Assembly: GCA_001275005.1 (NCBI GenBank)
Contig: JWZX01003128.1
Coordinates: forward strand, 1-40,656
DNA length: 40,656 nucleotides
Direction: 5' to 3'
DNA from: Chrysochromulina tobinii
Lineage: Eukaryota; Haptophyta; Prymnesiales; Chrysochromulinaceae
In this document: piece by piece, positions 10,385 through 19,306 of the stretch
How the letters are laid out: each line of letters begins with the position of its first letter
How positions within the stretch are numbered: position 1 is the first letter of the stretch
The notes under the pieces: generated by a model
What the model saw: the letters and a program-made list of their open reading frames with translations, nothing else
Told to the model about the DNA's origin: nothing
Databases searched by the model: none
Position numbers and translations under genes: made by a program

Positions 10385-10700
10385 ACGGGTCGACTCGACT
10401 ACATGTACCGGGTACTCACTCACGACATTGTACAGTACGTCAGTACCGGTACAATTGAACCAAACCAGCTCGTGCGTGCGCGCCTCCGCTTGGGCGCGTT
10501 TACTGTAATGACTACATTGTATTGGTAAGACGCCCCGTAAACATCTTTACTGAAGTTGAGAGGGTATGCAATCGCCGGGGTCGCGCGTGCATGGTGGTCG
10601 CGAGCGGTCGACTCTGGTGTGCGGTCCACAACATGCCGACACTGTCTGCCGACTCGGCCGTTGCACACTGAGGCTGCCCCTCTTTCCCGCCAACTGGACA
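10385..10700. promoter_or_regulatory. Divergent upstream region of the SGNH and MAPEG genes
   Basis: 316 bases between two divergent starts. The stretch 10425-10530 is relatively AT-rich (TACAGTACGT, ACATTGTATTGG). The promoter role is inferred from position only. Confidence 0.35.
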
Positions 10701-11174
10701 ATGTCAACCTTCTCGATGAACTCGGCGCTGCCCAACCTTCTCGTGACGTATGCCGTGTGCACGGTTGTGTTGTTCTTCGTCGTGAAGGTGTGTAACTTCT
10801 ATGGCGCTAACATGGACGACCACCCCCCCGAGGACGCGCTCCTCGGAACGCAGCCCCCCGTCCCTGACGACATCAAGCGTCGCATGCGTCTCATCATGAA
10901 TAACTTGGAGAATGCGCCGATGGACCTCGCGCTTTTTTGGGCGGCGTTCATCTCCGTGCTCGTGCAGTCGTCCAGTGGCGGAAAGGAGGAGGCGCTTGCG
11001 CTGAACGTGCTTCTGCCCATCTACACGGCCGGGCGCCTCGTCTATGCTGTTGCGTACGCGCGCGGACTCCAGCCCCTCCGCACCATCTGCTTCGCGACGT
11101 CCACCAGCTGCACCGTCGCAGCGGCGGGCGTTTTGCTCTCGTCGGCGTCAAAGGCCTACATGATGACTACATGA
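10701..11174 (+). CDS. MAPEG-family membrane protein (microsomal GST-like)
   Basis: A 157-residue protein from the ATG at 10701, an upstream in-frame extension being unlikely. The MAPEG pattern is clear: an N-terminal transmembrane helix (LVTYAVCTVVLFFVVKV), a loop, the conserved RRMRLIMNNLENAPMDLALF (Arg/Asn/Glu that bind glutathione in the family), and a later PIYTAGRLVYAVAYARGLQ motif followed by a last helix. MAPEG enzymes are four-helix ER or envelope proteins that conjugate glutathione or make eicosanoid-type lipid mediators. A soluble GST gene follows 241 bases downstream on the same strand. That pairing is suggestive, but eukaryotic neighbours need not be co-regulated. Confidence 0.85.
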   Translation: MSTFSMNSALPNLLVTYAVCTVVLFFVVKVCNFYGANMDDHPPEDALLGTQPPVPDDIKRRMRLIMNNLENAPMDLALFWAAFISVLVQSSSGGKEEALALNVLLPIYTAGRLVYAVAYARGLQPLRTICFATSTSCTVAAAGVLLSSASKAYMMTT

Positions 11175-11415
11175 TGTACATGTAGTAGGGAGGCAAAGGG
11201 CAAGACAATGCTACCGGTAATGCTAAGCGGGGCTTGTTGAGGGCATTGTGAAGTATTGCGGGGGAAATATGGTCCTTGACATTCACACACCGTTCCTCAC
11301 ACCTCGCCCCTTCGTGTGAGCCGATGCGTGCGTGCGTGCGTGTGAGCCTGCACGGACCTCGTGCACGTGTTCGCCCACATTGGAAATTGAGAACTCGGGC
11401 GCCACGTGGCCCCAC

Positions 11416-12066
11416 ATGGTCTTGGCCTCTGCGGCCCTATCGGCACGCTCTCAAACCGGCCGCAGAGACGTGCAGCCGAAGATCACGCTGTACACGCACA
11501 CAGCGTGCCCTTTTGCGCAGCGTGTGTGGATAGCGCTCGAGGCTTCAAGAATTCCGTTTGAGAAAGTGGATGTGAACTTATATGGTTCGGGTGGCTTCGA
11601 TAAAGCTCGGCTGAAGGAGGTCGAAGAGGCGGGTGGCCTCTCACCCAAGGGTTACATCCCGGTCATGCGAATTGACGATGAGGTCATCCGCGAGTCCAGC
11701 GTGCTCGTTGAGCGCATCGCCGACCTGAGCGAGGAGCTTTCTGGTGCAATCTCCCTGACTCCGGAAAACGCTGAGGCAGCCCAGGCGCTGGTGCAGCTCT
11801 GCAACACGCTGCCCAAGTGTGAACGCTCGCGTGAACTCGATGTGCTCCTGCACAAGGCGAATGAGGCCATTGCCGCCTCAGGCGGAGAAGGGTTTCTTGC
11901 CGGCATGACCTTTTCAACCGCGGATGCGTGCCTCCTGCCCTTCTTGCAGCGCGTGGAGGACAGTATTCCGGGCGATGCTACACATTTGCGAGCTTACATG
12001 GAGCGCGCTCACAAGCAGACCGCATTCGCGAAAACGGTCGTCGCCAACACCTGGTGGTGGTGGTGA
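11416..12066 (+). CDS. Glutathione S-transferase (omega/DHAR-like, Cys-type)
   Basis: A 216-residue protein in one exon. The N-terminal thioredoxin-like domain begins KITLYTHTACPFAQRVWIAL; CPFAQR is the omega/DHAR-type active site with Cys as the catalytic residue. It continues to the conserved cis-Pro region (GYIPVMRID) and the Glu-Ser pair (VIRESSVLVERI), which binds the glutathione gamma-glutamyl group. The C-terminal helical domain has FLAGMTFSTADACLLPFL, matching the family Asp-capping motif. Such enzymes catalyse thiol transfer, dehydroascorbate reduction or deglutathionylation. ATG 11416 is chosen; an in-frame ATG at 11332 would add 28 residues. The stop comes 16 bases before the stop of the convergent PC-esterase gene. 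Confidence 0.88.
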   Translation: MVLASAALSARSQTGRRDVQPKITLYTHTACPFAQRVWIALEASRIPFEKVDVNLYGSGGFDKARLKEVEEAGGLSPKGYIPVMRIDDEVIRESSVLVERIADLSEELSGAISLTPENAEAAQALVQLCNTLPKCERSRELDVLLHKANEAIAASGGEGFLAGMTFSTADACLLPFLQRVEDSIPGDATHLRAYMERAHKQTAFAKTVVANTWWWW

Positions 12067-12082
12067 CCTCGAAACTGGTGAC

Positions 12083-13431
12083 CTACGTGAGCGAATATGT
12101 GAATCCGTGTCCCGGCTCCCTGCCGCGCGAAGCCCGCAGTCGCCGTTCGCAAGCCGCGCAGGCCTGCTGCAGCATCCGCGGCACAAAGGCGCTCGCTGGC
12201 ACGCCGTGGTAAGGGTCGCCCTCGCTCCCTCCGTGGCCGTCGGCATCGGCTTGACGAAAGCCTCGGGCCTGGATCCCCATGAGGAGGGGCGTCGTCTCGA
12301 GCACTCCGATGCCGTGCTGGCGGGCGAGCGCACCCGAGATCAGGTTGATCCAGTCGTGGAAGCCTCCAACGATGGACGGGTGGTGGGGTCCCGTCCCGTT
12401 ATGCTGAGCGGTGATCTGCATTGGACGCCAGAGCACGCACACTTTAGAGGGCATCGATGCCGGCGCAAAGAAGCGAAACAGCGCGGCTGTCTGGTTCACA
12501 TAGTCGTCGATCCAGTGCTGTGGGAAGACAGTCCCTTTGGGTACCTTGTTCGAGAGTCCTCGTGGGTAGTCTGCGTGTGATGAGCGCGTGATGAGCGTGG
12601 AATGAGCGTGACGTTAAGTGACGAGCGTGTGCAGATGCGGCTGTGATGCGGGCTTATAGATGCGGGCGCTCACAGACACTCAGCGTGAGGCACTTCGCAC
12701 AGAGGCACTCACGGAGAGGCTCAAATCAGGCTCGAATCAGCCAGCAACCAGCAAGCAACCAGCCCACAACAAATCAGCATCACTCTGATCTCTGTGTGTG
12801 TGCATGTACCTGCAAAGCGTGTAAAGTGGGCGACACCGCCGCCGAGGATGAGGATCGTGGGCCGAGCGGCCGAACGCCGCTCGACCAGGGCGCGCAAGCT
12901 GGAGTCGTGCCGCTGACTGAACATATCCGTCTTCCATCGAAAATCGAGTGTGCTCGTCGCAAAGTACGTCGCGTTGAGCTCTCGGTTGACTGCCGACGCA
13001 TCGGGCCCAATCAAGCCCTCACATTCGGCGTGGTACGGCTGCTCGGTGTATAGATCCTGCTTGCACGTGGCCGTGAATCGAAAATTGCTCGACTTGCGCG
13101 AGCAGTGCTTGAAGCGCGAGACGAGCCGCAGCCCCCGGTGACAGCAGCGCAACGCCGACATGAGCCACTCGAGGAGTTCGATCGTCTCCGAGTTGCCCAC
13201 AAAGATGGCGCTCGTGCCGTTGAGGCACCGTGCATGCTCAGTGATTGTTGCGGTCCGAGCCGCCGACTTTGGGTGGCAGGATGTGCGATTCTCGCTCACC
13301 ATCCATGGATTCAAAACTTTGAAAAGGAAACGAGCCAAGGAGCGAGCCCGACAACGGGAGGAGCCGCAAGTGATCGGCTCACACAATCCCCGAGGGTTGC
13401 GTGAGAACACCCGAGAGTTGCTTGCATGCAT
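12083..13431 (-). CDS. PC-esterase/NXPE-like SGNH-fold protein
   Basis: Two minus-strand exons, 13431-12810 and 12570-12083 (369 residues). Exon 1 has a Cys-rich N-terminal region and then TSAIFVGNSETIELLEWL, which looks like block I of the PC-esterase family with Asn in place of the usual Asp next to the Ser. Later comes TILILGGGVAHFTRFAG. Splicing in phase 1 gives TRFAGDYPRGLSNKVP and then conserved-looking VCVLWRPMQITAQHN and GDPYHGVPAS, the Asp-x-x-His block V. Family members are sugar or polysaccharide O-acetyltransferases/esterases, usually in the Golgi. The first in-frame ATG at 13431 gives no obvious signal anchor, so an upstream exon is possible. It is tail-to-tail with the GST gene with a 16-bp gap, so the two 3' UTRs must overlap. 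Confidence 0.6.
12571..12809 (-). repeat. Intron of the PC-esterase-like gene with TGAGCG-type repeats
   Basis: Donor GTACAT at 12809 and acceptor ACACGCAG ending at 12571, minus strand. It holds short imperfect repeats (ATGAGCGTGG type at 12580-12630; AATCAG/CAACCAG type at 12722-12775) in place of a clean array. Unlike most introns here, the downstream exon does not begin with GT. Confidence 0.7.
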
Positions 13432-13609
13432 TTGCGTCTGAGTTTCTTGCAGCACACTGTGTGCATATCCTCATAACATAACGCCTCGGCTGAGGTCATG
13501 TGTGAACTGCACGTGTGAACTAAAGTTCATCAGCCCGGAGGAACGTGCCGCGAACCTTTTTTGCCGCGATTGCGCGCATCGACGGCGCGCCCACTTCGCC
13601 CCACGGAAC

Positions 13610-15223
13610 ATGTCACTCCCACCTGCGGCACCTGTGCCTCCATCGCCGCTGCCCGACAACCTCGCCACACGCAACTTCCCCTCCGCGGGCGCGGATGCCG
13701 AAGAGAGCTTTGACGCTGCCCTCGACGAGTACGTCAAGTTGAAGCCGCACTTGCAGCACGGATACGATCTCCTGACCGACAGGCTCGCCGCACTTTCGAC
13801 TGATGAGAAGAGGGCCGTGTACGACACATTTGCCGAGCTCAAAGCGCACAACTCACAGCATCCGCTCGGGGGTCCACAGCACCTCGAACAGAAGTTCTGC
13901 ACGTTGCTCTTCGGCGCGAGTCCATCGACCCAGGAGGCGGAGGCACTCGCCTTTGCGAAGGGTGCTTGCAAGGAGAGCACGCTCGCCCAGAGCGAAGAGG
14001 CGGCAAAGGAGCGAGTTCTCGACGCAGCCGCAAAGGAGGAGGCGCATGAGGAGGCGCTGTGCACCATCTGTTTCGACGTGCCGCGGAACGTGCGCTTCCG
14101 ACCATGCCATCACTCGACCATGTGCGACGGCTGCGTGCTGAAGTTGATCGCCCGGTCGGAAAACCGCAAGCTCATCTGCCTGACGTGCCGCACGCCGGTC
14201 GAGCGCCTGTGCCGCGAAGGTAGCGCTGACGTGGACGGCGCTGGGTCAGCAGTTACAGATTCAGCCGATGGCGCGCCGTTGAAGCCCGTACGCAAGCCAA
14301 CCTTCGAGCCGCCGCGTGAACTGCCGTTGAAGCCCATTCGCAGGCCAACGTTCGAGCCGCCGCAAGAATTGCCGTTGAAGCCAGTTCGCATGGCAACGTT
14401 TGATCAATCGTCAACCGTAGACGGCCTGCCCGTCGACGCGTTCATCACGTCGCTCAAGAGCATCCCGACCCTGCGCGAAGATGCAGAAAAGGCTGATGAG
14501 GCGTGGAATGTGGAAGTCGACCTCACCGAAGCGGTATGCGAAGACGACCTCTGATGACCTCTGATGACCTCTGATGACCACTGATGACCTCTGATGAGGC
14601 GTGGAACGTGGAAGTCGACCTCACCGAAGCGGTGTGCGAAGACGATCTCGAGGAGGCGAGATTTGGAGTGCCTGTGGAGTGCGACTGATGAGCCGTGATT
14701 GCCTCCCGATATGGCAGGTTGCGCGATGACGATCTTGAGGAGGCGAGAGCGCTGCGTGCCCGTGGCGCGTCCGTCACAAGCCCTAATGAGGAAGGCGAGC
14801 TGCCGTTGGTGCTCGCGTGCATAAATGGGAATCTCGAGATGGCGAGATGGCTCCGCTCCGAAGGCGCAGATGTGAGTGCCACTGACGAACCTCTGAGTGC
14901 CACTGACGAACCTCTGAGATGGCTCCGCACCGAAGACGCAGCTGTGAGCGCCACTGACGCCGAAGGCAACTGCCCCGCGCATGCTGCATGCATGTGCTCA
15001 CCACGGCGCTCGCTCTTCCCCACAGGTGAACGCCACCGATGCTGAAGGAAACTGCCCCGCGCATGCTGCATGCATGGCGGTTTCGTTGCCGTTATGCGAG
15101 TGGCTCAAGGCGGAAGGCGCGCGCTTTGACACAGTCGACTCATTCGGAGTCGGCTCGCTGCTCATGGCCATCGAGGGGCAATACGCTGATGAGGATGATG
15201 ATGATGACGACGAGGACGAGGAC

Positions 15224-15255
<32 letters not shown>

Positions 15256-18200
15256 GGACGAGGACGACGATGACGAGGACGACGACGAGGAGGACGTGGA
15301 CGAGAATGCACAGAATGGTGAAGGTATTCGGAACGAGGTAGCAGAGGACGATGAGGAGTTGCCTAATATGGACGATGATGCGATTGAGGCGAGGCGATTG
15401 AGGCGCGAGGCGCTGGCCGAGGCGACGGAGGCGAGGCGGGCTGCCCATGCGCGCCGTCTCGAGCGGCGCACCGCTCTCGAGGAATCCAAGCTTGCGCTCT
15501 GCCGCTGGCTCCTCGCCGAGGGAGTGCGTGTGAATGGTCGGGAGGGGGGTGTGAATGGTCAGGATGGGGGTGTGAATGATCAGGATGGGCAGTCTGCCAG
15601 ACAGCAGGAGAGCAACGGGAGCGTGGAGGGGCCTCGAGCGGTCAGCCGCTCGGGCCCTGACGACGGTTTGACGCCGTTGCACATGGCATGCGGGATGGGC
15701 TTTGTGCGCATGGCACAGGTGAGATGCGCACATGGCATCTGGGGGCATCTGATGGCATCTGAAGCACGTCGATGGCACGTGATGACATCTGATTGCGTCT
15801 GATTGCGTCTGAGTGCCTGCTCCTCGTGATGGCATCTGATTGCATATGATGGCATCTGATTGCATATGATTGCGTCTGAGTGCCTGCTCCTCGATCCAAC
15901 CCTGCCCCCAGCTGCTGCATGCAAGTGCTCACCACGGCGCCCGCTCTTCCCACAGCTGCTGCATGAGCATGGCGCTCCTCTCGATGCGATCGCGGAGGGC
16001 GATGGAGGCGCGACGCCCTTCCTAACAGCGTGTTCCAACGGCAAGCTCGAGATTCTGATCTGGCTCAAGCAGGCCGGCGCGAATCTCAAGGCGACGGGCG
16101 ACGAAGGGCAGGATGGTCTCTCGATTGCCGCGCGCGAAGGCTACCTCAAGGTGGTCAAGTGGCTGCATGAGGTGAGTGCCAATGAGTGCATACGAGTGCG
16201 GCTGATGGCGCTCTGATTACGCTCCGGTTGCGTCTCCGATTGCATGCAGGGGCTGATTGCGCTCTGATTACGCTCCGGTTGCGTCACCGATTGCATGCAG
16301 GAGGGAGGCCTCGATCTTGAGCTCACTGATTGCCGCTGATTGCATGCTGGAGGGAGGCCTCGATCTCGAGCTCACTGATTGCCGCTGATTGCATGCAGGA
16401 GGGAGGCCTCGATCTCGAGCTCACTGATTGCCGCTGATTGCATGCAGGAGGGAGGCCTCGATCTCGAGCACAAGGATGAGGACGGCCAGACTGCCGTGCA
16501 TGCGGCCGCTAGCGAGGGTGAAGTGAAGGTCCTCGAGTACTTGCATGCTCATGGCGCTTCCCTCACCCGCCCTGACGAGGACGGCGACACCCCCGTCCAC
16601 TTTGCATGCTCCAACGGTCAGCTGGAGGCGGCGAAGTGGCTGGTGGCGCACGGCGCGAGCCTGGTGGCGAGGAATGCGGCGGGGTACGCGCCACTGACTG
16701 CCTCTGATTGCCTCAGATTGCCACTGACTGCAATCAGAGGAATGCGGCGGGGTACGCGCCGGTCCATCTGATGCTCCTTGATGAGCACAGATGGCCTCGC
16801 TGATGACCTCTGATTGCCTCCCTCCTCAGGTACGCGCCGGTCCATCTGGTGCTCCTCGCGGATAGCGTCGAGAATGCCGCCTTGGATGGGATCGGCGACG
16901 ACGACGAGAGCGACGACGAAGACAGTGATGAGGATGATGACGACGATGAGGAGGAGGGGAGTGGCTCGGAGCAGCGCGCGCATCGTGCGCGCATGCGGCG
17001 CCTGACAGAGCTGATGCCTATGCTCGCATGGCTCTGTGAGCAGCCCGGTGTGAACGAGCTCACGTGCCGCCGCCAGCCCCCTCCTCCTCCTGGAGGCTGG
17101 CGGCTGATCCGCCGCCTGGCCGCTCTGGGCGAAGAGGCGCAGGCGGCTCGTTCACACCGGGGAGGCGATTCGTTCACACCGCGGGAGGCGCACGCGGCTC
17201 GTGATGCGGATGCGATGATGGCGGAGGTCACTCGCCTGGTCAGCTCCGCCATTGCCACCGCGGTAGCAGAGGGGGGAGAGGGGGAGGGGCTAGCCGACGC
17301 GATGGCCACGCTCAACATGAACAAGGGTACGCTCGAGGCGAGATTCGATGACGAGACTCTCGATGACGAAACTCTCAATACGCTCGAGGCGCAATTCGAT
17401 TAGCACTTGGAGCGCGCCGTGGCGCAAGGCAGGCTGAGTGAGGCCGAGGCCGATGCGATGACGGATCAGATCGCCTCCAAGCCTAACAACGCCGCGCGGT
17501 GCGAGGCGATGCGCCGAATCATAAAGGGGGAGATTGGGGAGATTGGGTTGAAGGGCGGGCAGGGGGGGGGCGAGGACGAGCCGAACCGGAGCGAGGGCGA
17601 CGCCCGGGATGACGACGGTGCCCGGCACGGCGCGCCCGAGCTTACGCTGCTCCAGTTTATGGAGGAGATTGACCGGGATCGTGCAGAGCATGCCAGCAAA
17701 GCGCCCGAGACGGCGCCCAATTGGTTCGGCCTCAACCGCCGCCGACCGCCGCCGCCGCCGCAGCAGCAGCAGCAGCAGCAGCAGCAGCCGCCGCAGCAGC
17801 CGCCGCCGCAGCCGCCGCAGCAGGCTGTGCTCGCCAAAGGCCCTTCGCCATTTGCGCGCCTTTTGCGTCTGGAGCCATCGGAGCGCGGGAAAGTCGTCGA
17901 CGCGCTCTCGTCACTGCCCACATGGGGTGGTGGCAACATAGAAGGTTTGACACTCGTCGCCGGCCGTTGGGAGCCGAGCTCGTTTAGCGGTGAGACGCTC
18001 GACGTGGCACTCTTCAACTCCGAGGTGCAATCGAAGACCTTGGTCGACTGATGACCTCTGATGATCCTTAATGACCCTTGATTGCGTCCCCCATCAGGTG
18101 CAATCGAAGACCTCGGTCGCGATGCTTCGCGTGCTCGATGATGACCTCCGATGATCCTTAATGACCCTTGATTGCATCCCCCATCAGGTGCAATCGAAGA

Positions 18201-19306
18201 CCTCGGTCGCGATGCTTCGCGTGCTCGATGATGACCTCTGATGATCCTTAATGACCCTTGATTGCGTCCCCCATCAGGTGCAATCGAAGACCTCGGTCGC
18301 GATGCTTCGCGTGCTCGAGGGCCACGCCGACGGCGTGTGCGCCGTGTCGAGCTGCACCGTCGGCGGGCGCGTGCTCGTGCTGAGCGGCTCGTATGACCAC
18401 ACGGTCAAGATGTGGGACGCGGCGGATGGAACGGAGCTCCGCGAGCTCGAGGGGCACACGGACGCTGTGCTTACCGTGGCGAGCTGCACCGTCGACGGGC
18501 GCGTGGTCGTGCTGAGCGGCTCGGTTGACCAGAAGGTGAAGATGTGGGACGCGGCGGACGGTACGGAGCTCCGCGTGTTCGAGGGGCACACGGACATCGT
18601 GTACGCCGTGACGAGCTGCACCGTCGACGGGCGCGTGGTCGTGCTCAGCGGCTCGGCCGACAAAACGGTGCGCATGTGGGACGCGGCGGACGGCAGGCAG
18701 CTTCGGGTGCTCGAGGGGCACACGGACGACGTCTTCGCCGTGACGAGCTGCACCGTAGAAGGGCGCGTGGTCGTGCTGAGCGGCTCGGAGGACCGCACGG
18801 TGCGAATGTGGGATGCGACGGACGGGACGGAGCTCAGAGTGTTCGAGGGGCACACGGACGCCGTATACTCCGTGGCGAGCTGCAACGTCGACGGGCGCGT
18901 GGTCGTGCTGAGCGGCTCGGTTGACAAGACGGTGCGTCTGTGGGACGCGGCGGACGGCAGGCAGCTTCGGGTGCTCGAGGGGCACACGGATGATGTGTGC
19001 GCCGTGACGAGCTGCTCTCTCGACGGGCGCGTGCTCGTGCTCAGTGCCTCGGACGACCGCACAGTACGCATGTGGGATGCGACGGAGGGGAGGTGTGAAG
19101 AGGGAGGTGTGAAGAGGGATGCGACGGATGGGACGGAGCTCAGCGTGCTCTGGGGACACCTACGCGACGTGAACGCCGTGGCGAGCTGCACCGTCGACGG
19201 GCGCACGCTCGTGCTAAGTGGTTCGTGGGACCACACGGTACGCATGTGGGACGTGGGACGCGCCGTCAACGTGGCGGCGGCGGCCGCCGTTGCCGCCGCC
19301 GAGTAG
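13610..19306 (+). CDS. RING-ankyrin-WD40 protein, putative E3 ubiquitin ligase
   Basis: Eight exons are inferred: 13610-14502, 14718-14871, 15026-15718, 15956-16171, 16448-16683, 16830-17337, 17404-18024, 18278-19306. All phases agree and give 1449 residues. A RING-HC finger lies at about 149-202 (CTICFDVP, PCHHSTMCDGC, ICLTCRTP). Three tandem PLKPxRxxTFEPP-type repeats follow. Ankyrin repeats run from about 300 to 740 (for example GELPLVLACINGNLEMARWL and VHAAASEGEVKVLEYLHAHG), interrupted by an Asp/Glu run at about 404-441. Residues 760-1110 are acidic and then Gln/Pro-rich. Seven WD40 units of about 42 residues (GHTDxVxxVxSC, LSGSxDxTVRMWD) at 1117-1440 make a full propeller. RING proteins recruit E2 enzymes; ankyrin and WD40 domains would select substrates. 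The weakest link is exon 1 to exon 2 (donor GTGGAA, giving ADEALRDDDLEEAR). If wrong, RING (stop at 14554) and ANK-WD40 are separate genes. Confidence 0.68.
14503..14717 (+). repeat. Intron with TGATGACCTC array and duplicated exon copy
   Basis: The intron holds five TGATGACCTC-type 10-mers (14550-14600), then a second copy of the preceding sequence (CTGATGAGGCGTGGAAYGTG at 14492 and again near 14590). That copy continues into GAAGACGATCTCGAGGAGGC, which mimics the next exon (GATGACGATCTTGAGGAGGC). Boundaries are the least certain of this gene. Confidence 0.55.
14872..15025 (+). repeat. Intron containing a copy of its own exon-exon junction
   Basis: Donor GTGAGT at 14872 and acceptor CCCCACAG ending at 15025. 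Intron bases about 14918-14993 read GAGATGGCTCCGCACCGAAG... then ...GTGAGCGCCACTGACGCCGA.... That is the end of the upstream exon joined directly to the start of the downstream exon. The intron ends with the dispersed module starting TGCATGCATGTGCTCACCAC. Confidence 0.8.
15187..15300 (+). repeat. Coding acidic repeat (Asp/Glu codons)
   Basis: A run of GAT/GAC/GAG codons encodes about 38 acidic residues inside the ankyrin region. It is probably a flexible linker that grew by slippage. A smaller acidic run lies at about 16892-16960. Confidence 0.9.
15719..15955 (+). repeat. Intron with GATGGCATCT/GATTGCATAT 10-bp array
   Basis: Donor GTGAGA at 15719 and acceptor TTCCCACAG at 15955. Bases 15745-15890 are 10-mers of the type GATGGCATCT and GATTGCGTCT. 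The 3' part is the dispersed module (TGCATGCAAGTGCTCACCAC at about 15917). CAGCTGCTGCATG precedes this module and is repeated at the exon start (15953). Confidence 0.8.
16172..16447 (+). repeat. Intron with four tandem 3' splice sites (49-bp units)
   Basis: Donor GTGAGT at 16172. A 49-bp unit holding CTGATTGC, TGCATGC(A/T)G and the exon start GAGGGAGGCCTCGATCTYGA occurs four times, with TGCATG near 16292, 16341, 16390 and 16439. Only the last copy keeps an open frame, so the acceptor is placed at 16447. One copy (about 16349) has lost the AG. Confidence 0.8.
16684..16829 (+). repeat. Intron with internal copy of the spliced junction
   Basis: Donor and downstream exon both begin GTACGCGCC. 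Inside, near 16738-16788, lies AATGCGGCGGGGTACGCGCC followed by GGTCCATCTG. This is the upstream exon end fused to the downstream exon start. Ten-base CTGATTGCCT-like repeats fill the rest. Confidence 0.8.
17338..17403 (+). other. 66-bp GC-AG intron (inferred)
   Basis: An in-frame TAG at 17401 would stop the protein, yet the same reading frame continues with sensible sequence. Removing 17338-17403 (GAG|GCGAGA ... GATTAG|CAC) keeps frame and gives GTLEHLERAVAQGRLSEAEA, a good helix. The alternatives are a true stop or a nonsense mutation. Confidence 0.55.
18025..18277 (+). repeat. Intron with three 90-bp units, each with a 3' splice site
   Basis: Donor GTGCAA at 18025. A 90-bp unit ends CCCCCATCAG followed by GTGCAATCGAAGACCTCGGT and TTCGCGTGCTCGA. 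Its copies place GTGCAATCG at 18098, 18188 and 18278. Only the last copy continues into the WD40 frame. Each unit contains GATGACCTCT/GATGATCCTT 10-mers. Confidence 0.85.

Noticed and set aside
15140-15865. Antisense frame with poly-Val/Ile/Leu and His/Arg segments
   Set aside because: It is the reverse of the Asp/Glu run and the intron array of the ankyrin gene.
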